64,000 bases of DNA from Marinobacter flavimaris (GCF_002933295.1 NZ_PSSW01000009.1:1-64000), one strand, 5' to 3'. Numbered from the stretch's first letter, positions 50,485-60,442 are shown. The notes: generated by a model not told the origin, from the letters alone. Made by a program: numbers and translations.

Positions 50485-51114
50485 ATGCATACGGCATTGG
50501 TGTACGTCAGATCAATTCTTTTTCTCGTGTTTGCCGTGCTGGCGCTGCCGGCAGTGGCCAGTCAAAACACGCTGCTCATCGTAGGTGACAGCCTCAGTGC
50601 GGCCTATGGAGTGCCCTCCGAAACTGCCTGGGTGCAGTTGCTGAGAAACCGGCTCGAGAGCAAAGGGTTGAGCGACTGGGAAGTGGTCAATGCCAGCATC
50701 AGCGGAGAAACCACGGATGGCGGTGCCCGCCGGCTGCCTGATCTCCTTGAGGAGAACGAGCCCGACGTCGTGGTCATTGAATTGGGTGGCAATGATGGCC
50801 TTCGCGGCTTCCCCCCCAACGTAATCGAATCCAATCTCGCCTCCATGATCGAAAAGGTGCAGACCTCGGGTGCTCGCGCCGTACTGGTGGGCATGCAGAT
50901 ACCGCCCAACTACGGACAGCGCTACACAGAGATGTTTGCCGAAATCTATCCGAAGCTGTCTGACCGATACGACACCGCGTTGGTTCCCTTTTTCCTCGAC
51001 GGCATCTACAACCAGGCCGGGTTGATGCAGGACGACGGGATTCACCCGACCGAGGAAGCCCAGGGCAAACTGCTGGAGAATGTCTGGCCGGTGCTCAAAC
51101 CGATCCTGCAATAA
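50485..51114 (+). CDS. tesA: GDSL acyl-CoA thioesterase I / arylesterase TesA
   Basis: A 209-residue periplasmic SGNH hydrolase. Signal peptide (ILFLVFAVLALPAVAS), block I GDSLSAAYG with the nucleophilic Ser, block III GGNDGLRG with the oxyanion Asn, and block V DGIHPTEEAQ with the catalytic Asp and His. It acts on acyl-CoAs, aryl esters and lysophospholipids in related bacteria. The start is unclear: ATG 50485 is favoured; GTG 50470 is possible. Confidence 0.93.
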   Translation: MHTALVYVRSILFLVFAVLALPAVASQNTLLIVGDSLSAAYGVPSETAWVQLLRNRLESKGLSDWEVVNASISGETTDGGARRLPDLLEENEPDVVVIELGGNDGLRGFPPNVIESNLASMIEKVQTSGARAVLVGMQIPPNYGQRYTEMFAEIYPKLSDRYDTALVPFFLDGIYNQAGLMQDDGIHPTEEAQGKLLENVWPVLKPILQ

Positions 51115-51121
51115 AGATGGT

Positions 51122-52087
51122 TCAGGTCAATCCCTGGAGGAATGCCAGCGCACGGCGCTCTGACCAATAAAAGCCATCTTTCGAATGCTCGACAAACCCG
51201 ACGTGGCCGCCCCAACGAGGAGCTTCGAGGCGCACATGAGCGCCCAGCTCCCGCCGGGATTCCGGAAAACAGCGCGCCGACAGAAATGGGTCGTCAGCGG
51301 CATTCACCATCAGCGCCGGCACGCGGATATCTCGCATTCGCCCCAATGCTGAACACTGGGCCCAGTAATCCCGGGCATTGCGGAAACCGTGCAGAGGCGC
51401 GGTGTAGCGGTCATCAAACTCATGAAAGCTGCGAATGGCATCAAACCCCGAAATATCAATCAGGTCCGGAAACCTCTCCGCCTTTTCCTCCATTTTTACC
51501 TTCAGATCCCGGAGAAAGCGCTGCATGTAGATCTTCCTGCTGGGCAACGCCAGCATATCTGCGCTGCCGGCCAGGTCGCAGGGAACCGAATAGGCAACGG
51601 CTCCGCAGATCCGGCTATCAACACGCTCGCCCTGTTCGCCCAGATAAAGCAGCGTCAAATTGCCCCCCATGCTGAACCCGGAAAGAAACAGGGTGTCGTA
51701 AGCACCTGACAACCCGTGGTTGACCACCAGGCCGAGATCCTCGGTGGCGCCGCTGTGATAGAACCTCGGTTGCCGATTCATAACCCCGCCGCAAGAGCGG
51801 AAGTTCCAGGCAAGAACATCCCAGCCTTCCCGAAGCAGGGCGCGAGTTAAACCGAGCACGTAGGGCCGCCTGCTGTGACCTTCCAGACCGTGAGACACGA
51901 TGGCCAGTCGATCGCTACCCTGCCGGTACCAGTCCAGGTGCAGTTCGTCGTCATCCGGTGTGGCGATCACTTCCGGCTCCGGTTCCACCATCGGGACTTT
52001 GCGAAACAGTGTGGGCCAGACAGACTGAACGTGACCGTTGCGCAACCACGGCGGGGGCCGGTAGTGAAGAGTCCTGCTTTCGTACAA
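51122..52087 (-). CDS. YheT-family alpha/beta hydrolase
   Basis: A 321-residue hydrolase of the YheT/ABHD1-3 group. Nucleophile elbow FLSGFSMGGNLTL with Ser at its centre, LEGHSRRPYVLGL upstream, VNAADDPFL for the acid residue, and GGHVGFVE for the catalytic His. Mostly esterases of unknown substrate. The start is TTG 52087 with AAAGG before it. Convergent with tesA, seven bases between stops. Confidence 0.9.
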   Translation of the reverse strand: MYESRTLHYRPPPWLRNGHVQSVWPTLFRKVPMVEPEPEVIATPDDDELHLDWYRQGSDRLAIVSHGLEGHSRRPYVLGLTRALLREGWDVLAWNFRSCGGVMNRQPRFYHSGATEDLGLVVNHGLSGAYDTLFLSGFSMGGNLTLLYLGEQGERVDSRICGAVAYSVPCDLAGSADMLALPSRKIYMQRFLRDLKVKMEEKAERFPDLIDISGFDAIRSFHEFDDRYTAPLHGFRNARDYWAQCSALGRMRDIRVPALMVNAADDPFLSARCFPESRRELGAHVRLEAPRWGGHVGFVEHSKDGFYWSERRALAFLQGLT

Positions 52088-52159
52088 TTTTTAGCCTTTC
52101 ATATCAGGGGGTTGACCCCGTAAACCAAAGCGCTTAATATGCGCGCCACTTGATGCTGT

Positions 52160-52235
52160 TCCCCGATAGCTCAGTTGGTAGAGCAACGGACTGTTAATCC
52201 GTTTGTCGCTGGTTCGAGCCCAGCTCGGGGAGCCA
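52160..52235 (+). tRNA. tRNA-Asn (anticodon GTT)
   Basis: A complete 76-base cloverleaf. Acceptor TCCCCGA pairs with TCGGGGA (52225-52231), D-arm GCTCAGTTGGTAGAGC, anticodon stem ACGGA/TCCGT with loop CTGTTAA and anticodon GTT at 52193-52195, T-arm around GGTTCGAGCC. Discriminator G and encoded CCA at 52233-52235. Confidence 0.98.
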
Positions 52236-52291
52236 CTTATTCCGAAATGCCGCTGATTCTTCTGAACCAGCGGCATTTTTCGTTTACGGCC

Positions 52292-53581
52292 TCAGAAAAT
52301 CTGCTCGCGCTGCATGAATTCGGTCAGCACCCGGAACAACGTGAACCCATCCTCGGTGCCAATCAGCTCCCGAATGGAATGCATACCGAACTGGGGCACG
52401 CCAATATCCAGCGTGGTTACACCCAGGTTCCCCGCCGTCAGGGGCCCAATGGTGCTGCCACAGCCCATATCGCTCCGAACCACAAAGGTCTGGTGAGGCA
52501 ACCCCAGCTCGTCACTGATGTGCCGGTAAACTGCTGCCGATCGACTGTTGGTGGCGTACCGCTGGTTATGGTTGACCTTGATCACCGGCCCCTGATTGAG
52601 AATCGGGCCATGATTCTCATCATGTTTATCCATGTAATTCGGATGAATGCCATGGGCATTGTCCGCCGACACCATCATCGAGTTGGCAATAGCACGAGCC
52701 TTGCCAGCGCCGACCCAGCGGTCCAGAACCGCTGTCAGGAACGGCCCTTGTGCACCTTCGGCAGACATACTGCCAACTTCCTCGTGATCGTTGCAGACCA
52801 GCAACGCGGCTTCGTCGCCGGAGGTTTTCAGCAGCGACTGGAGGCCAATATAACAACTCAGAAGGTTGTCCAGGCGAGCCGAGGCGATGAAATCATCACG
52901 CAATCCGACAAACGAGGCTTCACGGGCATCGTAGAAACTGAGCTCGTACCCCAGGACCTTGCGGACAGTGAGCCCGGTCTCGGACTTGACCTGCTGGGAC
53001 AGTAGATCCACGAAGCTGGTGGTATCGCTTTCAGGAACCTGCATCAGAACCGGTGGCAGATCGGTCTGTGGGTTAACCGTGCGATTGCTGTTGGCTTCTC
53101 GATCAAGATGGATTGCCAGGCTCGGAATGAATGCCACAGGCTTACGGAAATCCACCAGGGTGTCCCGTACCTTGCCGTCTTCATCCAGCACCGTCACCCG
53201 ACCGGCCAGGGAAAGATCCCGGTCAAACCAGGGATTCAGCAACACACCACCGTAAACTTCGACACCCAACTGAAAGAAGCCCTTGCGGCGGAGCTCAGGG
53301 TTCGGCTTGACCTTCAGGCAGGGGCTGTCGGTATGAGCACCCACCATGCGGATTCCCGAGGTGGTGACATCTTTGCTGCCGGTTCGGAAGGCGACAATTG
53401 AGGAGCCGTTGCGGACAACGTAATAGCCCTGGTTGCTCACCAGCGACCAGTCTTCCCGCTCATCCAGCTCCTGAAACCCGGCCGCACTCAGCCGTTGTTT
53501 CATGGTGTCGACCGCATGCCAGGGTGTGGGGGAAGTGTTCAGAAACTTCAATAAATCTTTGTTAAATTCAGCGTGTTCCAT
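52292..53581 (-). CDS. M18 family aminopeptidase
   Basis: A 429-residue cobalt/zinc aspartyl-type aminopeptidase (Pseudomonas apeB-like). Metal and catalytic positions: [42 protein letters not shown], and the closing [18 protein letters not shown] plus GMHSIRE. Takes amino acids off peptide N-termini in the cytoplasm. ATG 53581 is used, with AGGGA ahead; an extension to 53641 is less likely. tRNA-Asn lies just past its end on the other strand. Confidence 0.95.
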   Translation of the reverse strand: MEHAEFNKDLLKFLNTSPTPWHAVDTMKQRLSAAGFQELDEREDWSLVSNQGYYVVRNGSSIVAFRTGSKDVTTSGIRMVGAHTDSPCLKVKPNPELRRKGFFQLGVEVYGGVLLNPWFDRDLSLAGRVTVLDEDGKVRDTLVDFRKPVAFIPSLAIHLDREANSNRTVNPQTDLPPVLMQVPESDTTSFVDLLSQQVKSETGLTVRKVLGYELSFYDAREASFVGLRDDFIASARLDNLLSCYIGLQSLLKTSGDEAALLVCNDHEEVGSMSAEGAQGPFLTAVLDRWVGAGKARAIANSMMVSADNAHGIHPNYMDKHDENHGPILNQGPVIKVNHNQRYATNSRSAAVYRHISDELGLPHQTFVVRSDMGCGSTIGPLTAGNLGVTTLDIGVPQFGMHSIRELIGTEDGFTLFRVLTEFMQREQIF

Positions 53582-53702
53582 GATGTCCCTGATTAAAAGA
53601 TAATTGCGCCAACAGTATGGCATGAAGCCGTAAAGCCTCATACTGCGTCAACGGACATTCCCTATAACCGGGTCACAAATCAACCATCACCGGGAGCCCA
53701 AC

Positions 53703-54188
53703 GTGCCAGCACCGAGATTTCTCGACATTGAATACTGCCAGACCGACGACGCGCTTTTTCCCACCGCCATGGCCTGGTCGCTGGAAGACGGCCGAATGAA
53801 AACCGTGGTCATCGCCCCTTCCGACGACTGGCTCCCGGAAGACGGTGACCTGGGCGATGTCGACCTCCTCTACCTTGAAGAACAGGGCGTGCCCCTGATC
53901 GAGCTGGCCCGGGAACTGCACCAGGATCTGCCCGACCAGACCGTCTTCGTGGACGGCCTCGATCCGGACGAGATTCTGGTAGACCTCATTTTCACGGCCG
54001 TGGCACAGGAGGCCCCGTTCGAAATCGCACCCATCAGTGAGCTGATCACAGGCCTGGACAGCGAAACCCTGGAAGACCGCCGCCGCCAGCTCCTGTTCGA
54101 GGAAAGCCTGGAACCCCAGTTGCCTGAAAATGGCGTCTACGCACTGCTGCTGATGGCGCGGGAAGAGGGCCTGTTCGACGAGGATTGA
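53703..54188 (+). CDS. Conserved hypothetical acidic protein
   Basis: A 161-residue, very acidic protein not recognised. It starts at GTG with GGGAG ahead. FLDIEYCQTDD near the start followed by PTAMAWSLEDG loosely recalls exonuclease RNase H-like proteins, but later motifs are not clear. The end (YALLLMAREEGLFDED) is helical. Single gene or first of two with the barrel gene 108 bp on. Confidence 0.75.
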   Translation: MPAPRFLDIEYCQTDDALFPTAMAWSLEDGRMKTVVIAPSDDWLPEDGDLGDVDLLYLEEQGVPLIELARELHQDLPDQTVFVDGLDPDEILVDLIFTAVAQEAPFEIAPISELITGLDSETLEDRRRQLLFEESLEPQLPENGVYALLLMAREEGLFDED

Positions 54189-54295
54189 GAAACAGCAGGA
54201 ATTGACAGGGGGAAGTGTGACACGGGTCGACGTAACAAACGGTTACACGAGGCAGAATCAGCCCGTATTCGCCCATGTCAGGAAGCCCGATAACA

Positions 54296-54904
54296 ATGAA
54301 CAAGGTTGTGCGAACGCCCCTCGTCTGTCCGCTTGTCCCTGCCCTGCTCCTCGCATCCCAGGCCGCCCTGGCCCAGGAAACGCCAAGGGCCGACAAACAC
54401 TACATCGGGCTGCTGGCAACCACCTACAACCACCGCACCATCGGTGAAAACACCAAGGAAACCGCCTGGGGCACAGGCGGAACACTGGTGGTGGGTGGCC
54501 ACATAACCGATCTGTTTCACGCCGAGCTGCGGGCCGGTGGCGGCTTCAAAGACGCCGAGGTACCGGACAGTGACCTGACGCTGAGCGTTGACTACTACGC
54601 CAGCTGGTACATGGGCCTGCACTACCCGATCACCGACTATGCAAACCTCTACGGCCAGTTCGGCTTTTCCTATATCCACGGCGAAGGCGAGATCAGCGAT
54701 CCCGCAAATGATCGCAACAACCCCTACCTGGATCTCGAAGGCGAGTTCCCGGACAGCGGCTTCTCCATCAGCTGGATTGCAGGGCTTGATTTCGAAGTGA
54801 TGGACGATACGTTTCTGGTCTTCGAAGGCGGAAAGCTTTTCGAAGACACAGGAACGGATGTGAACACCTTCCAGTTTTCCGGCGGACTGCGCTACGAGTT
54901 CTGA
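54296..54904 (+). CDS. Small outer-membrane beta-barrel protein
   Basis: A 202-residue porin-like barrel: signal peptide ending ASQAALAQ, then about eight amphipathic strands (GLLATTYNHR, LVVGGHITDLFHAELRAGGGF, VDYYASWYMGLHYPI, LYGQFGFSYIHG), closing with YEF for the assembly machine. It fits the OmpA/OprG-like barrel group. Ligands unknown. Confidence 0.87.
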   Translation: MNKVVRTPLVCPLVPALLLASQAALAQETPRADKHYIGLLATTYNHRTIGENTKETAWGTGGTLVVGGHITDLFHAELRAGGGFKDAEVPDSDLTLSVDYYASWYMGLHYPITDYANLYGQFGFSYIHGEGEISDPANDRNNPYLDLEGEFPDSGFSISWIAGLDFEVMDDTFLVFEGGKLFEDTGTDVNTFQFSGGLRYEF

Positions 54905-54954
54905 ACGGCCGGCCGGATCTCGTGTTGCTGATCCGACCCGCTACCAGATCGCCA

Positions 54955-57129
54955 TTAAGCCTTGTGGCGAATATGCCAGCACCGGTGAATCCGGGCGTTG
55001 CGTTGAAAATCCTTGTCCAGGGTATCCCGCGTCACTTCAGCAACCTCGAACTCGCTTTCCAGTGTCTCGTCCAGCTTGAAGCGTCGGAAATTGTTGGAAA
55101 AGATCAGCAACCCGTCGGAACTCAACCTTGCCATGGCCTGCCTAACCAGCGTGGGATGATCCTTCTGGATATCCAGAACGCCGGCCATACGGGCAGAGTT
55201 GCTAAAGGTCGGCGGATCCATGAAAATCAGGTCAAACCGTTGGTCCGCCGTTTTCCGGTCTGCCAGCCAGGCCAGGCAGTCTGCCTGCTCTACCCGATGC
55301 TTCTTGGGGTCGGCTCCGTTCAGCGCAAGATTCTCCTCGGCCCAGCCGACATACGTCTTTGACATATCCAGACTGAGCGAGCGGCTGGCGCCTCCAACAA
55401 CAGCGTGAACAGTGGCCGCGCCGGTATAACAGAACAGGTTCAGGAATCGCTGGTTTGCCGAGTGCTGCTGAATCCAGTGCCGCACCGGTCGATGATCCAG
55501 AAACAGACCCGTGTCCAGATAATCCTTGAGGTTCACCTTCAACACGCAGCCGTGTTCGTGAACCCTGAAAAACTCGCCACTGACTGCCTGCTTCTCGTAC
55601 TGATTGGTGCCGGTTTGCCGCTGGCGCTGCTTGCACACCATATCCTCCGGCTCCACTCCCAGTGCTTCGGGAATGACTGCAAGGGCCTCCGCCAGGCGTT
55701 CTCGAGCAGCACGCTCATCCACCGATTTCGGGGCCGCATACTCCTGCACGTGCACCCGCCCCTCATAGATATCGATCGCCAACGCAAACTCCGGCATATC
55801 GGCATCGTAGAGGCGGTAGCAACCAATGCCCTGCTTTCTTGCCCACTGCCCAATGGTCTTCAGGTTCTTCTTGAGGCGATTGCGCAACATGGCCGCGCGT
55901 TCCTCATTGGCAATCCGAGGGGTGACCTCACCGGGAATATCCGGGGTCCTCGGTGTCACGGCGCTCACTTCATTTATCTCGAACAGCAGCAACTGGGCGG
56001 GCAGCTTGCCGTTGAAAAGCCGGTATTGTTTGTAACTTCTCAATCCGATGGACTTGCCGAATTCCGGGGCTCCGGTAAATACACCGAGGCGCCAGCCTGG
56101 AACGCAGCGTTTAACCGCGTCGCCCAGGGCCTGGTACAAGCCGCCCAGCTCCCTGCGCTCACTCAACCGCTCACCGTACGGGGGATTGGTGAGGACCAGC
56201 CCCTGATCAGACCAGTCGCCTTCCAGTGCCAGGGCATCGACTGCGCGAGCCTCAACGTGCACAACATTCTCCAGACCTGCCCTCTGGATGTTTTTCCAGG
56301 CGGTCCCGATGACCCGGCTGTCCTGGTCAAAGCCCGCCATTCTCGGGATCCGCCCTTGCTTGCCCTCGTGGGCGCGACGCTCCGCCTCCTGGCGCAGCGA
56401 TAACCAGAGCTCCGGCTGATGGCCCGGCCACTTCTCGAAACCGAACCGTTCCTGCTTGCGGCCGGGCGCCATATCCAGCGCCATCATGGCAGCTTCAGCC
56501 ACAAGGGTGCCTGAACCGCACATCGGGTCCACGAAATCGCCGCCGGCGGCGGCAATCTCCGACCAGCCCGCTCGCATCAGCAATGCCGCGGCCAGGTTTT
56601 CCTTCAGGGGTGCCAGGCCCTGATCGGTACGATAGCCGCGCATGTGCAGACTGTGCCCGCTCAGATCAATGCCCAGGGACAAGCGGCCACGATTGAGTCG
56701 CGCGGAGACAATGACATCCGGGTTCTTGGCATCCACTGAAGGCCGCGGTCCGCCATTGGCCTGAAACCGGTCCACAATGCCGTCCTTGACCCTTTGAGCG
56801 CCATATTGCGTATTGCGGATGGCCTCGTTCTGACCGAGGAACGTAACGCGGAAACTGCCATGCACAGGAATGTGCTGCTGCCAGTCCATGTGAACAACGC
56901 CATCATAGAGCTGATCGCCGCTGTTGGCGTCCACTTCATCAATGTGAAGGATCACCCGGTTGGCGAGACGCGACCATAGACAGGCGCGATAACCACCCTC
57001 CAGAGAACCCTCCACCCAGACCCCGGCCGGGGCATTGCGTACGGTATCCAGACCAAAGGTGCTGAGCTCGTCCGCCAGTAGGTATTCCACCCCCTTCGGG
57101 CAGGTTACGAAAAATACAGATTTGGACAA
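54955..57129 (-). CDS. rlmL: Bifunctional 23S rRNA methyltransferase RlmKL
   Basis: A 724-residue fusion. An N-terminal THUMP domain, then the RlmL N2-G2445 methyltransferase with catalytic LTNPPYGERL, then the RlmK m7G2069 domain with LFCYTGAATVHAV and FMDPPTFSNS. Both act on helix 74 of 23S rRNA. AGGAG suits TTG 57129 better than TTG 57135. Single gene; 313 bp to rmf. Confidence 0.95.
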   Translation of the reverse strand: MSKSVFFVTCPKGVEYLLADELSTFGLDTVRNAPAGVWVEGSLEGGYRACLWSRLANRVILHIDEVDANSGDQLYDGVVHMDWQQHIPVHGSFRVTFLGQNEAIRNTQYGAQRVKDGIVDRFQANGGPRPSVDAKNPDVIVSARLNRGRLSLGIDLSGHSLHMRGYRTDQGLAPLKENLAAALLMRAGWSEIAAAGGDFVDPMCGSGTLVAEAAMMALDMAPGRKQERFGFEKWPGHQPELWLSLRQEAERRAHEGKQGRIPRMAGFDQDSRVIGTAWKNIQRAGLENVVHVEARAVDALALEGDWSDQGLVLTNPPYGERLSERRELGGLYQALGDAVKRCVPGWRLGVFTGAPEFGKSIGLRSYKQYRLFNGKLPAQLLLFEINEVSAVTPRTPDIPGEVTPRIANEERAAMLRNRLKKNLKTIGQWARKQGIGCYRLYDADMPEFALAIDIYEGRVHVQEYAAPKSVDERAARERLAEALAVIPEALGVEPEDMVCKQRQRQTGTNQYEKQAVSGEFFRVHEHGCVLKVNLKDYLDTGLFLDHRPVRHWIQQHSANQRFLNLFCYTGAATVHAVVGGASRSLSLDMSKTYVGWAEENLALNGADPKKHRVEQADCLAWLADRKTADQRFDLIFMDPPTFSNSARMAGVLDIQKDHPTLVRQAMARLSSDGLLIFSNNFRRFKLDETLESEFEVAEVTRDTLDKDFQRNARIHRCWHIRHKA

Positions 57130-57135
57130 GTTCAA

Positions 57136-57448
57136 CTCCTGGTTCCTGGACGGCTTGAGGTAAGTTTCCGAAATAAGGGCTATTCCGAAAATCGCAGTAA
57201 AATTTTTAGTTCATATAACTATAAAAAAAGCGTCACATAGATGAAATAATTAGTGTACATCGGCTAAAGGTTCGACTTACCTTGTAAGTGACGCGTCGTT
57301 CCGGAAGGGTGCAAACCTTCCGTTAACAGGATCCTGACTGCTCTGGCTTGAGCTGACAATAGTGGGTTATCCCGGAGCGGATAACACTGGTCGCAGCCAC
57401 TGCAGATGTGTACACGCTTGTTCTGTTAATCCATCAGTGAGGAACGGC
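57136..57448. other. rlmL-rmf intergenic region
   Basis: About 310 bp between two divergent genes. The left half is AT-rich and holds the rlmL promoter. The right half is likely the rmf leader and has two hairpins, CGGAAGG-GTGCAAA-CCTTCCG (57302-57322) and GTTATCC-CGGAGC-GGATAAC (57366-57385). No gene found. Confidence 0.6.
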
Positions 57449-57661
57449 ATGAAAAGACAGAAAAGAGACATGTACGCTCGTGCATTCAAGCGGGGTTATC
57501 TCGCTGGCGTGTCCGGAAAATCCAAAGACAGCTGCCCGATTGAACAGGCGGAAGTTCGCCAGGAATGGCTGAACGGGTGGCGAGAAGGCCGCACAGATCA
57601 ATGGGAGGGCATGACCGGCGTATCCGGCATCCATAAACTGGCTAACGTTACGACAGCGTGA
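57449..57661 (+). CDS. rmf: Ribosome modulation factor
   Basis: A 70-residue basic protein that pairs 70S ribosomes into inactive 100S dimers in stationary phase. It begins MKRQKRDMYARAFKRGYLAG and has the CP and QWLGGW-like (EWLNGWREG) motifs seen in E. coli RMF; it is a little longer at the C-terminus. AGGAA precedes the ATG. Two leader hairpins suggest post-transcriptional control. Confidence 0.96.
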   Translation: MKRQKRDMYARAFKRGYLAGVSGKSKDSCPIEQAEVRQEWLNGWREGRTDQWEGMTGVSGIHKLANVTTA

Positions 57662-57733
57662 CGCCTCAACTAACCCCGATTCTTAATCTGATCTTTTTAC
57701 ACACAATTTGACGCAGTACTCAGAGCAAACCAA

Positions 57734-57809
57734 ACGGGGCCTCCCGCCCCGTACCATGCGATGAAGCGCCACGGGGTTCATTCCCCGCTCGGGCCCGCTA
57801 AGCGGGCCC
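57734..57809. repeat. Three tandem GC-rich hairpins between rmf and pyrD
   Basis: Perfect stems at 57734-57752 (ACGGGGC/GCCCCGT), 57772-57787 (CGGGG/CCCCG) and 57791-57809 (GGGCCCGC/GCGGGCCC) follow each other in 76 bp between two convergent genes. No U-run follows any of them. They could act as a two-way transcription barrier. Confidence 0.65.
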
Positions 57810-57833
57810 ACCTTCGTTATGGGGCGCGGTAAA

Positions 57834-58853
57834 TCACTTGACCTGCCGGATAGCCTCAACAGCCTCTTTAATAAGTTCAGGCCCCCGGTAAATAAAACCG
57901 GTGTAGATCTGGACCAGCTTGGCACCGGCCCGGACTTTCTCGGCTGCACTTTCACCGTCCATAATGCCGCCGACACCAATAATCGGTAGTGATTCCCCCA
58001 GTTCCGCGTAAAGCCCCCGGATGACCCTGAGAGAAGCCTCCCGCACCGGTGCGCCGCTGAGGCCACCAGCCTCATCGGCATGGGCATGACCTGCCACGGC
58101 ATCCCGACTGATCGTTGTATTGGTGGCAATCACGCCATCAAGGCCCGTCTCACGCAGGGCGGATGCCACGAACCGGATACCGTCATCGTCCATGTCCGGG
58201 GCGATCTTCACAGCCACAGGCACGTACCGGCCATGCTCCTTCTCACACTGGAGCTGTTCGTCCTTGATGGCCTCCAGCAGGCCCTTCAGAGAGTCTCCAA
58301 ACTGCAAATCCCGAAGACCGGGCGTGTTGGGCGAGGACACATTCACCGTTATGTAATCGGCCCGACTGTAAACTGCCGATATCCCCTTCCGGTAATCGGA
58401 CTCGGACTGCTCGTTGGGCGTGTCCTTGTTCTTGCCAACATTGATTCCAAGCACGCCCTTGTAGCGGCGCTGATCCACACGGGCCAGCAAGTGGTCCAGC
58501 CCCTGGTTGTTGAAACCCATCCGGTTAATGATGGCCTGATGCTCTTGCAGCCGAAACATCCGTGGTTTGGGATTGCCGGGCTGCGCCAGAGGCGTCACGG
58601 TACCAACTTCAATAAAACCGAAGCCCAGGGCGCCAAGCGCATCGAGGTGATCGGCGTTCTTATCCAGACCTGCGGCAAGCCCGACGGGGTTCGGAAAATC
58701 CAGCCCCATAACATTCACTGGCAATGAATCTATCTTTGGTGAAAAAGCGCTCAAAACGCCTAATCGGTGCGCAAGATCGAGACCATTCAATGCAACATTG
58801 TGAGCTTGCTCCGCTGGAAGGCGGAAAAGCAGATTGCGGATAACGCCGTACAT
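57834..58853 (-). CDS. pyrD: Dihydroorotate dehydrogenase (quinone), class 2
   Basis: A 339-residue membrane-bound flavoenzyme of pyrimidine synthesis. NPVGLAAGLDKNADHLDALG and NRMGFNNQG bind FMN, INVSSPNTPGLRDLQ carries the catalytic Ser and NTTISRD, GVGGIMDGESA the FMN-phosphate loop. GGGGAG is ahead of ATG 58853; the extra upstream frame to 58910 is not needed. It feeds electrons from dihydroorotate to ubiquinone. Confidence 0.96.
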   Translation of the reverse strand: MYGVIRNLLFRLPAEQAHNVALNGLDLAHRLGVLSAFSPKIDSLPVNVMGLDFPNPVGLAAGLDKNADHLDALGALGFGFIEVGTVTPLAQPGNPKPRMFRLQEHQAIINRMGFNNQGLDHLLARVDQRRYKGVLGINVGKNKDTPNEQSESDYRKGISAVYSRADYITVNVSSPNTPGLRDLQFGDSLKGLLEAIKDEQLQCEKEHGRYVPVAVKIAPDMDDDGIRFVASALRETGLDGVIATNTTISRDAVAGHAHADEAGGLSGAPVREASLRVIRGLYAELGESLPIIGVGGIMDGESAAEKVRAGAKLVQIYTGFIYRGPELIKEAVEAIRQVK

Positions 58854-59262
58854 CTGAAAAAACTCCCCTGATCCAAGTGGGCGGAGTATACCGGAAGTTT
58901 TCCACAGCATCCCGGGATAGAACCAAATCAGCTGTAAATGACTGTATCATGGCACTCTCATGACCTTTTCCACGGAATCTGTGGATAAACCTGTTGAAAA
59001 TCGCGGGGCAACGGTTGCCATCCCTTGATAACTGCGCCAATCTACAAATTGATCATTTTTTGATCAGTTATTTTTGTTTTTATTTTCAATGGTTTATATA
59101 TTTTTCTCATGGCTGTCGACAAATACTAAACAAAATGTTACCCAGTCATCGTTCTGCAATGATGTGCATAAATCACTTGAAATCCCCTCTTTTAGCCACC
59201 CCTGCCAAAGCCCGTGAGAATAACGTTATACTGGCACCTGTCTTCTGATCTGGAGTGCATCA
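58854..59262. other. AT-rich intergenic region between pyrD and the CDF gene
   Basis: About 400 bp between divergent genes, AT-rich in its right half. It holds a perfect TGATCA-TTTTT-TGATCA inverted repeat (59050-59066), a lone DnaA-box match TGTGGATAA (58980-58988) and ATAACGTTAT next to a TATACT box (about 59219-59232) that may be the CDF promoter. No gene is seen. Confidence 0.55.
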
Positions 59263-60423
59263 ATGCAAGAGCCGATTTCCCCCGCCCAACAGCACCGGGA
59301 AAACCTCGCGGGCGAAATGAAGGCGGCCTCGCGCGTGACCATTATCGGAATGATTCTCGATGCCGTACTCGGGGTCATAAAAGTCATTGGTGGTGCTCTT
59401 TTTAACTCCCAAGCCCTGCTGGTGGATGGCATTCACTCCTTTACGGATGTTGCCTCTGATCTGGTTGTTCTTGGCGTCATGAAGGTATCCCGCCAGGAGC
59501 CGGATGACGACCATCCTTACGGCCATCAGCGAATCGAAACCTTCGGCACTCTGGTTCTGGGCAGCATCCTGATTGCCGTTGGCGCCGCCCTGGCCTGGGA
59601 AAATACCCTACGCCTGATAGAGGGTGGCGTGGATACTGTGCCTGGCTGGCCGGTTCTGGTGGCAGCTGCAGCGTCTGTTGCGGGCAAGGAATGGATTTTC
59701 CGATACACACGCCACGTCGGCCTGAAGATCCGCTCGGATCTGATTATCGCCAACGCCTGGCACAGCCGAACCGATGCGTTCTCCTCAGTCGTGGTTCTGG
59801 TGTCCACGGCCGGCGCCATGCTCGGCATGGTCTGGCTTGATGTGTTCGCGGCGGTGGTGATCGCAGGCATCATTATCCACATTGGCTGGAAGTTTACCTG
59901 GGACAGCGTCAAGGAACTCGTGGATACCGGCCTCTCCCAGGAGGACACGGAGATGCTCAAGAGTATCGCCCGGGACACGGACGGAGTGCGCAACGTGCAT
60001 GAGCTTCGCAGCCGTCGTATGGGGCACGACATTCTGCTGGATATTCACCTGGTGGTTCGTCCGGAAATCAGCGTATCGGAAGGGCATCAGATCGGCATGC
60101 AGGTTGTCTCGGGAATGCGGGATGCCCTGGACAACATCCGGGACATCAACTTCCACATCGACGCCGAAAACGACGAAGATCAGCCGCTGACCTCCGAGCG
60201 CCTGCCCTCCCGTGAAGACATCCGGGCCATCCTGGCCCGACACCTGGGAGAGTTGCCGCAACACAGCCGGCTCCGGCTGCACTATCTGAAAAACAAGGTG
60301 CATCTGGAGCTGTTCCTGGACAGCCCCGAGGGTGAAACCGTCTTCTCATCCTCAAACATCAGGGAAGAGCTCGGTGATTACCCCTGGTTTGGGAGTGTCC
60401 GGGTATGGGTGGCCGGCCCCTGA
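59263..60423 (+). CDS. Cation diffusion facilitator transporter
   Basis: A 386-residue inner-membrane CDF protein with six helices. Metal sites are DGIHSFTDVASDL in helix 2 and HSRTDAFSS in helix 5, followed by a cytoplasmic metallochaperone-like domain from about residue 215. It exports divalent cations such as Zn2+ or Fe2+ in exchange for protons. A C-terminal extension of about 80 residues beyond the usual domain is present. GGAG is suitably placed. Confidence 0.93.
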   Translation: MQEPISPAQQHRENLAGEMKAASRVTIIGMILDAVLGVIKVIGGALFNSQALLVDGIHSFTDVASDLVVLGVMKVSRQEPDDDHPYGHQRIETFGTLVLGSILIAVGAALAWENTLRLIEGGVDTVPGWPVLVAAAASVAGKEWIFRYTRHVGLKIRSDLIIANAWHSRTDAFSSVVVLVSTAGAMLGMVWLDVFAAVVIAGIIIHIGWKFTWDSVKELVDTGLSQEDTEMLKSIARDTDGVRNVHELRSRRMGHDILLDIHLVVRPEISVSEGHQIGMQVVSGMRDALDNIRDINFHIDAENDEDQPLTSERLPSREDIRAILARHLGELPQHSRLRLHYLKNKVHLELFLDSPEGETVFSSSNIREELGDYPWFGSVRVWVAGP

Positions 60424-60442
60424 AAGCCGCCGGCCATATAAC

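Noticed and set aside
57734..57809. Hairpin cluster considered as a CRISPR array
   Set aside because: The three stems differ in sequence, have no regular spacers and no cas genes are present.
58980..58988. Perfect DnaA box TGTGGATAA
   Set aside because: A single copy with no clustered boxes and no dnaA, dnaN or gidA nearby, so no origin is supported.
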